Below are positions 8,302-16,048 of a stretch of 43,097 nt of DNA, piece after piece; within the stretch, counting starts at the first letter, position 1, and every line of letters begins with the position of its first letter. Where the stretch lies: NCBI GenBank assembly GCA_017551705.1, contig JAFZLA010000078.1, positions 1 to 43,097 on the forward strand. The letters run 5' to 3'. Under the pieces are notes generated by a model, which saw only the letters and a list, made by a program, of their open reading frames with translations, was not told the DNA's origin and ran no database searches. Source of the DNA: Treponema sp. Its GTDB lineage: Bacteria; Spirochaetota; Spirochaetia; Treponematales; Treponemataceae. Both the position numbers and the translations under genes were made by a program.

Positions 8302-9567
8302 TTAAATCTCCACGCTGAGCTTGATTTGCATTCCGTCGTCAGGAGCGGATCGAAAGTTTATGTCGGCTCCAATGGTTTTTGCCCGCTCTTTCATTTGACG
8401 CAAGCCAAAATGCGTCCGCCAGTTAGCCGCAGCCTTAATCTTTGCAAGGTCGCAGCCGCGGCCGTTGTCGATGATAAAAAGAATTAAGAGATTTTTGTTC
8501 TGTTGAATTTCTGTTCGCGCCAAAATTTGCGCCTCGGTGGCGTAGGAATGTTTTTCTATGTTGGCCATTGCCTCTTGGACAATGCGGACAATGTTTTGGC
8601 ATTTTTCTTTTTCAATAAGAATTTCTTTTAGGCCGCTTTCGCTGTTAAGTCCGCACTTGATGTGCGACTTTGTTTCGAATTGTTCACATAGCGAATTTAG
8701 TATAGAAAGTAAATTTATTTTTTGCGAATCGCTTTGCGGGAGCGAAAGTTCCGCCGGCGCGAGGCCGTAACAAATGTTCCGCATTTTGACGATGCAGTCC
8801 GTGATTTTTTCGGACAAATCCTTTCGCTTTTGCTCTTGTCCCTCTTGAACTTTGAGCATTTCCGCCTCAATGCGAATGGCGCGTATGTCTTGCACTATTG
8901 AGTCGTGAATGTCGCGCGAGATTTTGCTTTTTTCTTCCTCTTGAATTTGATAGGCGATTCTTCGTTGCCAAGAAACCGAAAAACGGCCTTTCAAGAATTC
9001 ATAAAACAAGATGAGCAAAAATAAAATCACGAACACAAGACCAGCGCAAATTCTTAAAAGCCAAGCGCTTGTGGAGTCTTCGTCATTTAGCCGCGTGAAT
9101 ATGAGCGGCGACTTTGACAAGGCTTTAAGTTCGCTTCCGTTGTAAAGCCACTTTGTTTTTGCGTCAATGTCGCGAATCAAAAGACCGTCTTCGCTCTCTT
9201 CTATTGGGAGCGGGTCGCTTGAGTTTAAGGAATAAGTAAGGGCGGAGATTTTTTTTAGTGGTTCGGGAATAAAAAATCTTATTCCGTTTTCGTCGTCTTT
9301 GATTTCGAAAACCAAAGAATAATCCCAAGTCCATTCGTTCGCGGCGTTTCCTTGTTTCTTGAATGAGCCTTTCATTAAAACGCAGTAAAGACTTTGGTTT
9401 GCCTCGGCGAATGTCGTTTCGGTCCAAATCATTCCTGCGTTTTTGTGGTTTGACGGATTGCGCTTGCGTATTGTCACGGCGCTTTGTTGCAAAACGTTTC
9501 CATTTTTGTCGCGGCAAAGCAAAAATTTTTCAAGCGGAAAAATTGAAGTGTCCGCGGCTTGATTCAA
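8302..9567 (-). CDS. NarX/DesK-type sensor histidine kinase, C-terminal part of a split gene
   Basis: The visible part has an extracytoplasmic region, one membrane helix at about residues 170-192 (AWLLRICAGLVFVILFLLILFYEF), a HisKA_3 box SRDIHDSIVQDI with the phospho-accepting His, and an ATPase domain (QEAMANIEKHS, IIDNGRGCD, FGLRQMKERA). The listed start is a weak TTG with no ribosome binding site. The frame stays open upstream through 9762, is interrupted by one TGA (9763-9765), and continues in the same frame into the signal-peptide protein at 9763-10218. The natural product was probably one kinase of about 640 residues. Without read-through or repair this part would lack its export signal. 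Confidence 0.85.
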   Translation of the reverse strand: MNQAADTSIFPLEKFLLCRDKNGNVLQQSAVTIRKRNPSNHKNAGMIWTETTFAEANQSLYCVLMKGSFKKQGNAANEWTWDYSLVFEIKDDENGIRFFIPEPLKKISALTYSLNSSDPLPIEESEDGLLIRDIDAKTKWLYNGSELKALSKSPLIFTRLNDEDSTSAWLLRICAGLVFVILFLLILFYEFLKGRFSVSWQRRIAYQIQEEEKSKISRDIHDSIVQDIRAIRIEAEMLKVQEGQEQKRKDLSEKITDCIVKMRNICYGLAPAELSLPQSDSQKINLLSILNSLCEQFETKSHIKCGLNSESGLKEILIEKEKCQNIVRIVQEAMANIEKHSYATEAQILARTEIQQNKNLLILFIIDNGRGCDLAKIKAAANWRTHFGLRQMKERAKTIGADINFRSAPDDGMQIKLSVEI

Positions 9568-9762
9568 AAATTCGTTTTGCTTTTTATTTTGAATTATCCA
9601 TTCAAGGGCTTGTTTATCATAAAGCGCTTTGCCGTTTTTTGTTGTCCAAATAAAGATTGGATTTGTTCCAGGGTCGGCGAATGTATAAAGCGCGCTTAAA
9701 AATCCGTCAAAGTCTGGCCGCGCGGCATTTTCGATGTAAGCTGTCCAAAGATTTTTTATAAG

Positions 9763-9765
9763 TCA
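9763..9765 (-). other. in-frame TGA splitting the sensor kinase gene
   Basis: Minus-strand codons read gcg-ctt-style coding up to TTG GAA ACC, then TGA, then CTT ATA AAA AAT CTT TGG in the same phase. The 65 codons after the stop (to 9568) encode a normal-looking soluble region without any ATG and run straight into the kinase. A TGG-to-TGA change is the simplest explanation. Confidence 0.7.
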
Positions 9766-10218
9766 GGTTTCCAAAGCGCTTTGCCGCCAAACGCCAAGCG
9801 CTGAATAATTTGTATCTTGGTCTTTTTGCGCCGTGTAAAGGCCTTCGTGCAAAAATATGTTTCTAGTTCCGTTTACAATGCATTCTCCGTTGTGAACCAT
9901 AAAGTAAAGTTTTTGCGTCTTTGGCCAAAAATGCATTCCGTAGACAAAACGAAATTGAGTGTCGGGGAAAGGTTCGAACAAAACGCGCGCTTCGCCGGTC
10001 TTTTTGTCAAATGAATACAAGCGGTTCTTGCCGTCGCTGGCGCTCGCGGCGTTTACAAAAAGCCAGTTGCCGTCGTCGGATTGCGCCGTTTCAAAGATTT
10101 CGTTTGACAGCTCAAAAACTTTTTTGGGCAATTCTTGCGTTTGGGCTGCAAAAAGCGCGTTGGGCGCAACGGCGAAAAAAAATATGGCTGTAATGAAAAA
10201 TAATAATTTTGCTTTCAT
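9763..10218 (-). CDS. extracytoplasmic sensor segment, N-terminal part of the split kinase
   Basis: The product begins with a signal peptide or membrane anchor (MKAKLLFFITAIFFFAVAPNALFAA) and continues with a beta-rich segment (NWLFVNAASASDGKNRLYSFDKKTGEARVLFEP) resembling a propeller-like or Cache-like sensor region; the fold is not assigned. It ends at TGA 9763-9765 in the same frame as the downstream histidine kinase. ATG 10218 is chosen because TATAAT (10231-10226) lies 7 bases upstream; the ATG at 10227 overlaps that -10 box. There is no ribosome binding site. On its own the fragment would be a 151-residue exported protein of unknown use. Confidence 0.6.
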   Translation of the reverse strand: MKAKLLFFITAIFFFAVAPNALFAAQTQELPKKVFELSNEIFETAQSDDGNWLFVNAASASDGKNRLYSFDKKTGEARVLFEPFPDTQFRFVYGMHFWPKTQKLYFMVHNGECIVNGTRNIFLHEGLYTAQKDQDTNYSALGVWRQSALET

Positions 10219-10225
10219 CGCCGCC

Positions 10226-10231
10226 ATTATA
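10226..10231 (-). promoter_or_regulatory. -10 box of the sensor kinase operon
   Basis: TATAAT on the minus strand, 7 bases before ATG 10218. No convincing -35 box is seen at 17 bases. Confidence 0.5.
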
Positions 10232-10254
10232 GCGCAAAAATGTTTTTGTTTATA

Positions 10255-10290
10255 GGGAGCTCTGCTCCCAAAAAAAAGGAGTTAAACTCC
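10255..10290. repeat. two tandem short hairpins upstream of the cellulase gene
   Basis: GGGAGC-TCT-GCTCCC (10255-10269), then eight A, then GGAGTT-A-AACTCC (10278-10290). Both have GGAG/CTCC stems. They lie between the divergent sensor kinase and cellulase genes. Confidence 0.6.
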
Positions 10291-10327
10291 CAATACATAT
10301 AAAGGAAAAGAATGTAAAATCTGTATT

Positions 10328-12052
10328 ATGAAAAATACAAATTTATTCGTAATCGCAATTCTTTTGTTTTTGGGTTTTCTTTTTTCTTCGTGCTCCAATT
10401 CTTCCGACGGCGGCGCGCAAGTTCAGTCAAGGCCGGATGTCGCTTTGAACGCGAGTGTTTCGGCTCTTGAAATAGCCAAAAAAATGGAATGCGGCTGGAA
10501 TCTTGGAAACACTCTTGATTATCCTTTTTGTGACGGAAATTATCCGTGCAACTACGGCCTTTCCGCCGAAACCGCTTGGGGAGAAGTTCTGACAAGCGAA
10601 CAAATCATAAAGACTGGAATTCAAAACGGCTACAAGACCATAAGAATTCCCGTGACCTGGTTCAACCATCTTGTGGACACTAACTACACGATTGACCCGC
10701 AGTGGATGGCGCGGGTAAAGCAGATAGTTAACTGGGCGATTGACGCAGGTTATTACGTTATTTTGGATGAACATCATTCCGTACATGAAGAAAAAATTTC
10801 AAAACCCTTGCAGCGCTTTGCGGGCTACATCATAAGAAGCGGCGACGAGACGGAGTCAAAGAAATTTTTGGAAGCTATTTGGAAGCAAATAGCGGCGGCC
10901 TTTAACAACGAGTATGACGAGCGCCTTATATTTGAAACGCTGAATGAGCCAAGAAACATCGGCCATCAACACGAATGGTCGCCGGATCCCAACTCTTGCG
11001 ACGAATGCAAGGCTAATGTCAAGTTCTTAAAAGATTGCAACCAGTTGATTTTGAATGTCATACGCGCAAGCGGCGGAAACAACGCCAATCGCTGCGTGAT
11101 TATTCCCGCGCTGTGCTCTGGACTGCAACCAGCGCTTGACTTGGGCCTTGAAATGCTTCCGACTGATTCCGCAAGCGGAAAGCTTATGGTCACTGTTCAC
11201 ATATATCCGCTTGACGGCGGAAACACCGGCCATTATTCCCATCACTTTAACGACACTACAAAAAAATCAATCAAGTCTGAAATGGAACAATTGAACCAAA
11301 AATTTGTTTCGCAGGGAATTCCTGTGGTCGTAGGAGAATACGGCGCAAATCGCAAGGCTTATGATTGGCAAACTGATCAGCCTATAGCGGATTATGTTGT
11401 GACATACCAAGACAGGCTGGAATGCTTTAGCTATCTTGCAAGCCTTGCCGGAAAATATTCCATTCCGATCTTAAATTGGGATGCGGACAACAAGTGGGGA
11501 ACCGGCTCCAACACCATCAACCGCAAGACTTGCTCTTTGGTGGAACCTGAATGCGTAGCGTCAATCATAAAGTCGTGGCAAGACGCGAGCGCGGCGGCTC
11601 CGCAGGTGGCCGTGGATAAGGTTTTGTATGACGCTCAGGGCGGCGAGGGAACAAAAGTCACCACAAACGGCCGCGCCGCGTATTGGCCGCTGGATGCCGT
11701 TGTCGATTTGTCGGACTATAAATATTTGGACATTGAATTTTCTTGTTCCGCCGGCTCGGGAAAAGAGCTTGTCCTTCAGCCTATGTCTGGAACGCAAATC
11801 GGCGGACACCCGCAGGGAAGAATTTCAGTGAACGCTCCAAACGCCGCGAATTTGATTATGCAGACAAAGTTTGGAACCAATTATGGAAAATATTTGGATT
11901 ACACAACCAATCCCGCCACGGAAGTCGCCATCACGGACAATGATTTTGGCTCGATTCAAGTTTTTGTTCAAGACAGCGAGAATGGCTACAATCCCGTGGA
12001 CGGCATAGACATTTATGTGAAAAAGGTTGTCGCGACTAACACGGCGCGCTAA
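10328..12052 (+). CDS. GH5 cellulase/endoglucanase lipoprotein with C-terminal CBM-like domain
   Basis: Predicted lipid-anchored glycoside hydrolase acting on beta-1,4-glucans outside the cell. The signal peptide has lipobox LFSSC (Cys 22), followed by SNSSDGG. The GH5 catalytic domain (about 45-420) has GWNLGNTLD, IRIPVTW, LDEHHS, the acid/base Glu in FETLNEPR and the nucleophile Glu in VVVGEYGA. Residues about 435-574 form a beta-rich module ending YNPVDGIDIYVKKV, like a carbohydrate-binding module. TAAAAT lies 7 bases before ATG 10328 and there is no clear ribosome binding site. It is monocistronic. GH5 membership is sure; exact substrate (cellulose, xyloglucan, mannan) is not. Confidence 0.92.
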   Translation: MKNTNLFVIAILLFLGFLFSSCSNSSDGGAQVQSRPDVALNASVSALEIAKKMECGWNLGNTLDYPFCDGNYPCNYGLSAETAWGEVLTSEQIIKTGIQNGYKTIRIPVTWFNHLVDTNYTIDPQWMARVKQIVNWAIDAGYYVILDEHHSVHEEKISKPLQRFAGYIIRSGDETESKKFLEAIWKQIAAAFNNEYDERLIFETLNEPRNIGHQHEWSPDPNSCDECKANVKFLKDCNQLILNVIRASGGNNANRCVIIPALCSGLQPALDLGLEMLPTDSASGKLMVTVHIYPLDGGNTGHYSHHFNDTTKKSIKSEMEQLNQKFVSQGIPVVVGEYGANRKAYDWQTDQPIADYVVTYQDRLECFSYLASLAGKYSIPILNWDADNKWGTGSNTINRKTCSLVEPECVASIIKSWQDASAAAPQVAVDKVLYDAQGGEGTKVTTNGRAAYWPLDAVVDLSDYKYLDIEFSCSAGSGKELVLQPMSGTQIGGHPQGRISVNAPNAANLIMQTKFGTNYGKYLDYTTNPATEVAITDNDFGSIQVFVQDSENGYNPVDGIDIYVKKVVATNTAR

Positions 12053-12098
12053 AAAAAGCCGCCCCTTTAGGTCTTGCAAACCTTTTAGGGCGGCCCCG
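12053..12098 (-). terminator. metK terminator overlapping the cellulase stop
   Basis: On the minus strand GCCGCCC pairs with GGGCGGC, with an inner AGGT/ACCT stem, followed by seven T. It lies about 115 bases past the metK stop and touches the end of the convergent cellulase gene. The plus strand has no T run. Confidence 0.65.
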
Positions 12099-12210
12099 CG
12101 TTTTATGGTCTTGCGACCGTTTTGTCGACCGTGCCGCTGTTCGCGCGAGCTTGGTTGCGAGCGCGAATGTTGCGGCTTATGCGGCGACTTTCGTTTTTGG
12201 TTTTGCAACC
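12069..12210. repeat. cluster of GGTYTTGCRACC mini-hairpins
   Basis: The gap between cellulase and metK holds AGGTCTTGCAAACCT (12069-12083), GGTCTTGCGACC (12107-12118) and GGTTTTGCAACC (12199-12210), each a 4-bp or near 4-bp stem closed by TTGC. No other gene or RNA is recognisable in this 160-base gap. Confidence 0.45.
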
Positions 12211-12212
12211 GT

Positions 12213-13388
12213 TTATTTCGCCGCTTCTTTCTTCAACGCTTCCTTTTTATCCGTCTTTTCCCAGCTAAATTCTTTGCGGCCAAAGTGTCCGTAAGAAGCG
12301 GTGGGGGCGTAAACCGGCTTTTTGAGGTCCAGCGTCTTGATGATTCCAGAAGGCGTGCAGTCAAAAACTTTTTCAACCGCTTTGGCGATTGCGGCGTCTT
12401 CGACTTTTCCTGTTCCAAATGTGTCGACCATAATCGAAACCGGGAAGGGAACGCCAATCGCGTAAGCCAACTCGACTTCGGCACGTTCGGCAAGGCCGGC
12501 GGCTACGATGTTCTTGGCGATGTAGCGGGCCATGTAGGCCGCCGAGCGGTCAACCTTTGACGGGTCTTTTCCGCTAAAGGCTCCGCCGCCGTGCCGGCCC
12601 ATTCCGCCGTAAGTGTCTACGATAATTTTGCGGCCTGTCAAGCCTGAGTCTCCGTGCGGGCCGCCGATGATGAACTGGCCTGTGGGGTTGATGAAGTACT
12701 TGGTCTTTTTGTCCAAAAGGCCTGTGGGCTCCAAAACGGGCTTGATGATTTGTTCGATCAAGTCGTCCTTGATTGTCTTGTATTTTACGCCGGGGTTGTG
12801 CTGGTGCGAAAGAACAACCGTGTCAATGTGGACGGGCTTGTGGCCTTCGTATTCCAAAGTGACCTGGGCTTTTGCGTCTGGGCGCATCCATTCGATTTTC
12901 TTGGAATGGCGGGCTTTTGAAGCGGCGCGCAAAAGTTTGTGCGCGTACATTACGGGCGCGGGCATAAGTTCTGGGGTTTCGTTGCAGGCAAATCCGAACA
13001 TCATTCCTTGGTCTCCGGCTCCCTGCTGTCCTTTAAATTCGGCCAGTCCCTTTCCTACGACGCCTTGGTTTATGTCGGGCGACTGGGTGTGAACGGTGTT
13101 CAAAACCGCCATCGAGTCGGCGTCAAGCCCGTAATCGGCGTTTGTGTAGCCGATTTTGCGCGCAACGTCGCGCGCGATTGTTTGGATGTCCAGCTCCTTG
13201 AATTTGGTGGAAATTTCTCCTCCAACAAGAACCATTCCAGTCGTCGTAAAGCACTCGCAGGCAACGTGACTGTTAGGATCTTTGGCTAGACAAGCGTCCA
13301 ACACTGCGTTGGAAATCTGGTCACACACCTTGTCCGGGTGTCCTTCGCTTACAGATTCCGAGGTGAACAAATAACGATTGTTTGTCAT
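12213..13388 (-). CDS. metK: S-adenosylmethionine synthetase
   Basis: Makes S-adenosylmethionine from methionine and ATP. 391 residues, normal length. Family motifs are present: [18 protein letters not shown] near the N-terminus, the hexapeptide region [12 protein letters not shown], and the P-loop-like [26 protein letters not shown] 13388 is preceded by AGGAG. The short C-terminal tail [11 protein letters not shown] is Lys/Ala-rich. It is monocistronic, with its terminator at 12053-12098. I see no SAM riboswitch in the 175 bases upstream. Confidence 0.97.
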   Translation of the reverse strand: MTNNRYLFTSESVSEGHPDKVCDQISNAVLDACLAKDPNSHVACECFTTTGMVLVGGEISTKFKELDIQTIARDVARKIGYTNADYGLDADSMAVLNTVHTQSPDINQGVVGKGLAEFKGQQGAGDQGMMFGFACNETPELMPAPVMYAHKLLRAASKARHSKKIEWMRPDAKAQVTLEYEGHKPVHIDTVVLSHQHNPGVKYKTIKDDLIEQIIKPVLEPTGLLDKKTKYFINPTGQFIIGGPHGDSGLTGRKIIVDTYGGMGRHGGGAFSGKDPSKVDRSAAYMARYIAKNIVAAGLAERAEVELAYAIGVPFPVSIMVDTFGTGKVEDAAIAKAVEKVFDCTPSGIIKTLDLKKPVYAPTASYGHFGRKEFSWEKTDKKEALKKEAAK

Positions 13389-13505
13389 TGTTCTTCTCCT
13401 AAAAGATAAAGTGATTTTCGGCGGGCATGTGGCGAGCGCGTCCGCCGTTTGGCAAGCCGTTAAGGTTGCCGATTTTCCAAGCCGTTCAATTTTTTATAAA
13501 AAGAC

Positions 13506-13534
13506 TTGAACAACTTTAAAAAAAATATTATACT
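13506..13534 (+). promoter_or_regulatory. promoter of the CBM48 gene
   Basis: TTGAAC (13506-13511), 17-base spacer, TATACT (13529-13534), then a 29-base leader with an AAGGGG ribosome binding site before ATG 13564. Unlike many genes here it has a conventional leader. Confidence 0.65.
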
Positions 13535-13563
13535 AATTTATCATTAATTTCAAGGGGATAGTT

Positions 13564-13881
13564 ATGCCTTTAAAAAAGACCTTTTCAAAAGACAAGACAA
13601 AATGCACCGTAACATTCACCGTAACGCCCGAAGCCGCTCAGGGAGCGGAGACAATCAACCTTGCCGGCGACTTTAACAGTTGGAGCAGCAAGGAAAATCC
13701 CCTTAAAAAGGGCAAGGACGGAACTTTCTCCGTCAAATTGACCCTTGAGGCCGGCCGCGAGTACCAGTTCCGCTACCTTGTAGACGGAAAAAAGTGGGAA
13801 AACGACTGGAAGGCCGACAAGTACGTCGCTGCGCCTTATTCGAATGCGGATAATTCGGTTGTCAGCACTATCGTTGAATAA
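13564..13881 (+). CDS. CBM48 (isoamylase N-terminal/AMPK-beta-like) glycogen-binding domain protein
   Basis: A stand-alone 105-residue protein with only one recognisable domain. The beta-sandwich signature is INLAGDFNSWSSKENPLKK, then FSVKLTLEAGREYQFRYLVDGKKWENDWKADKY, which matches glycogen-binding CBM48 modules. There is no signal peptide, so it is cytoplasmic. Free-standing CBM48 proteins occur in spirochaetes and others and may recruit or regulate glycogen enzymes; no glycogen gene is adjacent. It has its own promoter and is followed by a strong terminator. Confidence 0.88.
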   Translation: MPLKKTFSKDKTKCTVTFTVTPEAAQGAETINLAGDFNSWSSKENPLKKGKDGTFSVKLTLEAGREYQFRYLVDGKKWENDWKADKYVAAPYSNADNSVVSTIVE

Positions 13882-13921
13882 TTGAGCAGCCCGCCGCGTG
13901 TGGGTGATTATGCAAAACCAT

Positions 13922-13953
13922 AAAAAAACCGCTCCTTTCGGGGCGGTTTTTTG
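13922..13953. terminator. bidirectional rho-independent terminator
   Basis: A7, stem CCGCTCC/GGGGCGG with loop TTTC, then T6. Symmetric A and T runs allow it to serve both the CBM48 gene (plus) and pheS (minus). Confidence 0.9.
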
Positions 13954-13969
13954 TTTTTCCAACCATACG

Positions 13970-13994
13970 CGAGTTTCAGCTTTGCTGAAACTCG
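13970..13994. repeat. 11-bp perfect hairpin downstream of pheS
   Basis: CGAGTTTCAGC (13970-13980), loop TTT, GCTGAAACTCG (13984-13994). It lies between pheS and the shared terminator. Confidence 0.8.
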
Positions 13995-13996
13995 AT

Positions 13997-14029
13997 AAAA
14001 TTCTAATTCGCGCAGCGAATTAGAATTTT
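13997..14029. repeat. 15-bp perfect hairpin spanning the pheS stop
   Basis: AAAATTCTAATTCGC (13997-14011), loop GCA, exact complement at 14015-14029. The right arm encodes the last codons and stop of pheS. No adjacent T run on either strand. Confidence 0.85.
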
Positions 14030-15576
14030 GCCTTTCTCAAGCGCACTCGCTCGATGTCTTCGCTAAAGAGCTCGCGAAGGTCGTTGAGGCCAAGCGCCAT
14101 GAGCGCCATGCGGTCGATTCCGATTCCCCAGGCCAAGACAGGAACGTCGATTCCCATGGCCTTTGTTACTTCGGGACGGAAAATGCCTGATCCGCCAAGC
14201 TCAAACCAGCCCAACTTGGGGTGCTTGATGTGAACTTCGATGCTGGGCTCGGTAAAGGGGAAGTAGCCCGGAACGTATTTTACTTCTGTCGCGCCCGCGA
14301 TTTCTTTGGCGAACATTTCCAAAAAGCCCAAAAGGGTGCGCAGGTTTACGTCGTTGCCCAAAACGATTCCTTCTGTCTGGTAAAAGTCGCTAAGGTGGGT
14401 GGCGTCGACCTTGTCGTATCTAAAGCAGCGGGCGATTCCAAAGTATTTTCCGGGAATCTTGGCCTTGTGCAGCTGGTGGGCGCTCAAAACGGTGCCTTGG
14501 CTGCGCAAAATCAAGCGGCGGGTGAACTCGTTGTCAAACTGGTAGTTCCAACCGCGGCTTCCGCTGTTGCCGCCGTTTTCGTGGACGGCCTTGACGTTGC
14601 TAAGATACGGCTCCTCGATTTTTTTTGCGTGAGTCGGATTTTTGATGCGGTAAACGTCGTGGATGTCGCGGGCGGCGTGGAACTGGGGCATAAAGAGGGC
14701 GTCGCCGTTCCAGAATTCGGTCTCGACAAGCGGGCCGTCAAACTCTTCAAAGCCAAGCGAGCACAATTTGTCTTTTACAGATTCCAAGAACTGGACATAG
14801 GGATTGGTGCGGCCCGGAATGATTCTGGCCGGCGGAACTCCGATGTTGTATCCGCGGAAATTGCCTTTTTTCCATTCGCCGCTGGCCAACATGGCCGGAG
14901 TGATTTCTCCGATTTCGTTGCCGGTTACGCCGGCTTTTTTGAGGGCTTCGACAACCTTGCTAAAGGCGTCCTTAAGTTTGTAGACGACCGTCTCGCGCTC
15001 GATCGTGCGGAAGGGCGTTTCCGACACGCCGCGTTTTTTGGTCAGGCCTGCCATTGTCTCGATTTCTTCTTTTGACAAGTCGGCGGCGTCAAGAGTTGCG
15101 TTGTCGGCGGCGGCCGCCTTTTGGACCAAGGCCTTTGCGACAGTGATGCGGTCGGGAAGGGGCTTTCCGGTGGCCTCAGCCTTTTTTTCGGCGTTCATGG
15201 CAAGAACGCCATCCTTGCTGAGAGCGCCAAAGGCGGAGCCAACGTCTTTGTTTTCTATGTTCAAGGCCGCCGCGATTTCGGGCAGGGATTTGGCTCCCTC
15301 TTTTTGAAGGAGGCTGACGATTTTTTCTTCGACAAAGCCTTCTTGCTGAACCTTGCGGCCAAAGTCTGTCAATTCGTAATAAGTGTGGGGAGTTCTGGCA
15401 ACTTCGGCCAAGAGCTCTTTTCCCATAAGCCAGCTAAAGGCCTGGTTTGCGTGGCCTTCCTTGTAGCCAAGCTCAGACTGCAATTTTGCCGAAGTAAGTT
15501 CGTCTTTGAGACCGTAATGCAACAAAACCTTTGTTTCCAAAGGGTGTAGGTTTTTGATGATGCTTGAAATGTCCAT
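14020..15576 (-). CDS. pheS: phenylalanyl-tRNA synthetase alpha subunit, archaeal/eukaryotic type
   Basis: Charges tRNA-Phe as the catalytic alpha chain of an alpha2beta2 enzyme. At 518 residues it is longer than the usual bacterial PheS (about 340) and has the archaeal/eukaryotic layout: N-terminal winged-helix modules (about 1-140; ALETKVLLHYGLK-like start, LQSELGYKEGHANQAFSWL) and a C-terminal class II core (GNFRGYNIGVPPARIIPGRTNPYVQF, FEEFDGPLVETEFWNGDALFMPQFHAARD, RLILRSQGTVLSA, FRYDKVDATHLSDFYQTEG, ELGGSGIFRPEV, WGIGIDRMAL). Spirochaetes are known for this type. pheT is not adjacent. An AAGGA about 12 bases before ATG 15576 is the likely ribosome binding site. Confidence 0.95.
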   Translation of the reverse strand: MDISSIIKNLHPLETKVLLHYGLKDELTSAKLQSELGYKEGHANQAFSWLMGKELLAEVARTPHTYYELTDFGRKVQQEGFVEEKIVSLLQKEGAKSLPEIAAALNIENKDVGSAFGALSKDGVLAMNAEKKAEATGKPLPDRITVAKALVQKAAAADNATLDAADLSKEEIETMAGLTKKRGVSETPFRTIERETVVYKLKDAFSKVVEALKKAGVTGNEIGEITPAMLASGEWKKGNFRGYNIGVPPARIIPGRTNPYVQFLESVKDKLCSLGFEEFDGPLVETEFWNGDALFMPQFHAARDIHDVYRIKNPTHAKKIEEPYLSNVKAVHENGGNSGSRGWNYQFDNEFTRRLILRSQGTVLSAHQLHKAKIPGKYFGIARCFRYDKVDATHLSDFYQTEGIVLGNDVNLRTLLGFLEMFAKEIAGATEVKYVPGYFPFTEPSIEVHIKHPKLGWFELGGSGIFRPEVTKAMGIDVPVLAWGIGIDRMALMALGLNDLRELFSEDIERVRLRKAKF

Positions 15577-15602
15577 TTTATTAAATGTTCCTTAAAAGGG
15601 AA

Positions 15603-15624
15603 CCGCCCCAAAAGCGCGGGGCGG
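15603..15624 (-). terminator. weak terminator or attenuator between a secreted-protein gene and pheS
   Basis: Stem CCGCCCC/GGGGCGG (7 bp, 8-base loop) followed on the minus strand by an interrupted T run (TTCCCTTTT). It sits 27 bases before the pheS start, so it could limit read-through into pheS. Confidence 0.5.
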
Positions 15625-15635
15625 CCCAAAATTTT

Positions 15636-16031
15636 TTAGCGCTGGAACTTGACTTGGCAAGCGTATGTGGCCTGCTTGAGTCCGCGCGCGTTTTTCTTGT
15701 AAGAGAGGCGGTCCTGCTTCATGTACTTGTAGCCGTAGTAGTTGTGCTCAAGCTGGAAGTCGTTGAGGCAGGCGTGGATGACTTCGCGGGCTTCCGCTTC
15801 CTTGAATGAAACTTCAAGGCAAGAGTAGTAGATGCGAACTTCGTCCAAAGCGGCGATGTATTCGATGCGAACCTGGGCTGTCTTGTTGTCTGTGTGGATG
15901 TCTTCGGGTACGATTACCTGAACGCTTGTGTCCATTGACGCGCCGTCTTCGTCAATGTTATTGGATTTATCCTTGGCGTATGCCATAGAGAGAGCCATCA
16001 TAATCGCGATAATTCCAAGAAATTTTTTCAT
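15636..16031 (-). CDS. small secreted protein, unknown function
   Basis: 131 residues with a clear signal peptide (MKKFLGIIAIMMALSMAYA) and no lipobox. The mature part begins acidic (DKSNNIDEDGASMDTSVQVIVPEDIHTD) and ends basic (YKYMKQDRLSYKKNARGLKQATYACQVKFQR), with two Cys near YSCLEVSF and HACLNDF. I do not recognise the family. Start supported by AGGAGG 8 bases before ATG 16031. A TATAAT (16076-16071) with TTGATT upstream lies inside the end of the preceding gene and may drive it independently. Confidence 0.75.
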   Translation of the reverse strand: MKKFLGIIAIMMALSMAYAKDKSNNIDEDGASMDTSVQVIVPEDIHTDNKTAQVRIEYIAALDEVRIYYSCLEVSFKEAEAREVIHACLNDFQLEHNYYGYKYMKQDRLSYKKNARGLKQATYACQVKFQR

Positions 16032-16048
16032 AGTTAGCCTCCTGTAAG

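Noticed and set aside
9763-9810. Selenocysteine reading of the TGA in the sensor kinase
   Set aside because: No stem-loop of bacterial SECIS type was seen in the 40 bases after the TGA and there is no redox motif around it.
12027-12560. Open frame across the cellulase-metK gap
   Set aside because: Arg/Cys/Phe-rich translation typical of noise and antisense to the end of metK.
13389-13563. SAM riboswitch upstream of metK
   Set aside because: No conserved multi-helix pattern or terminator/anti-terminator pair; only a short ribosome-binding-site leader is evident.
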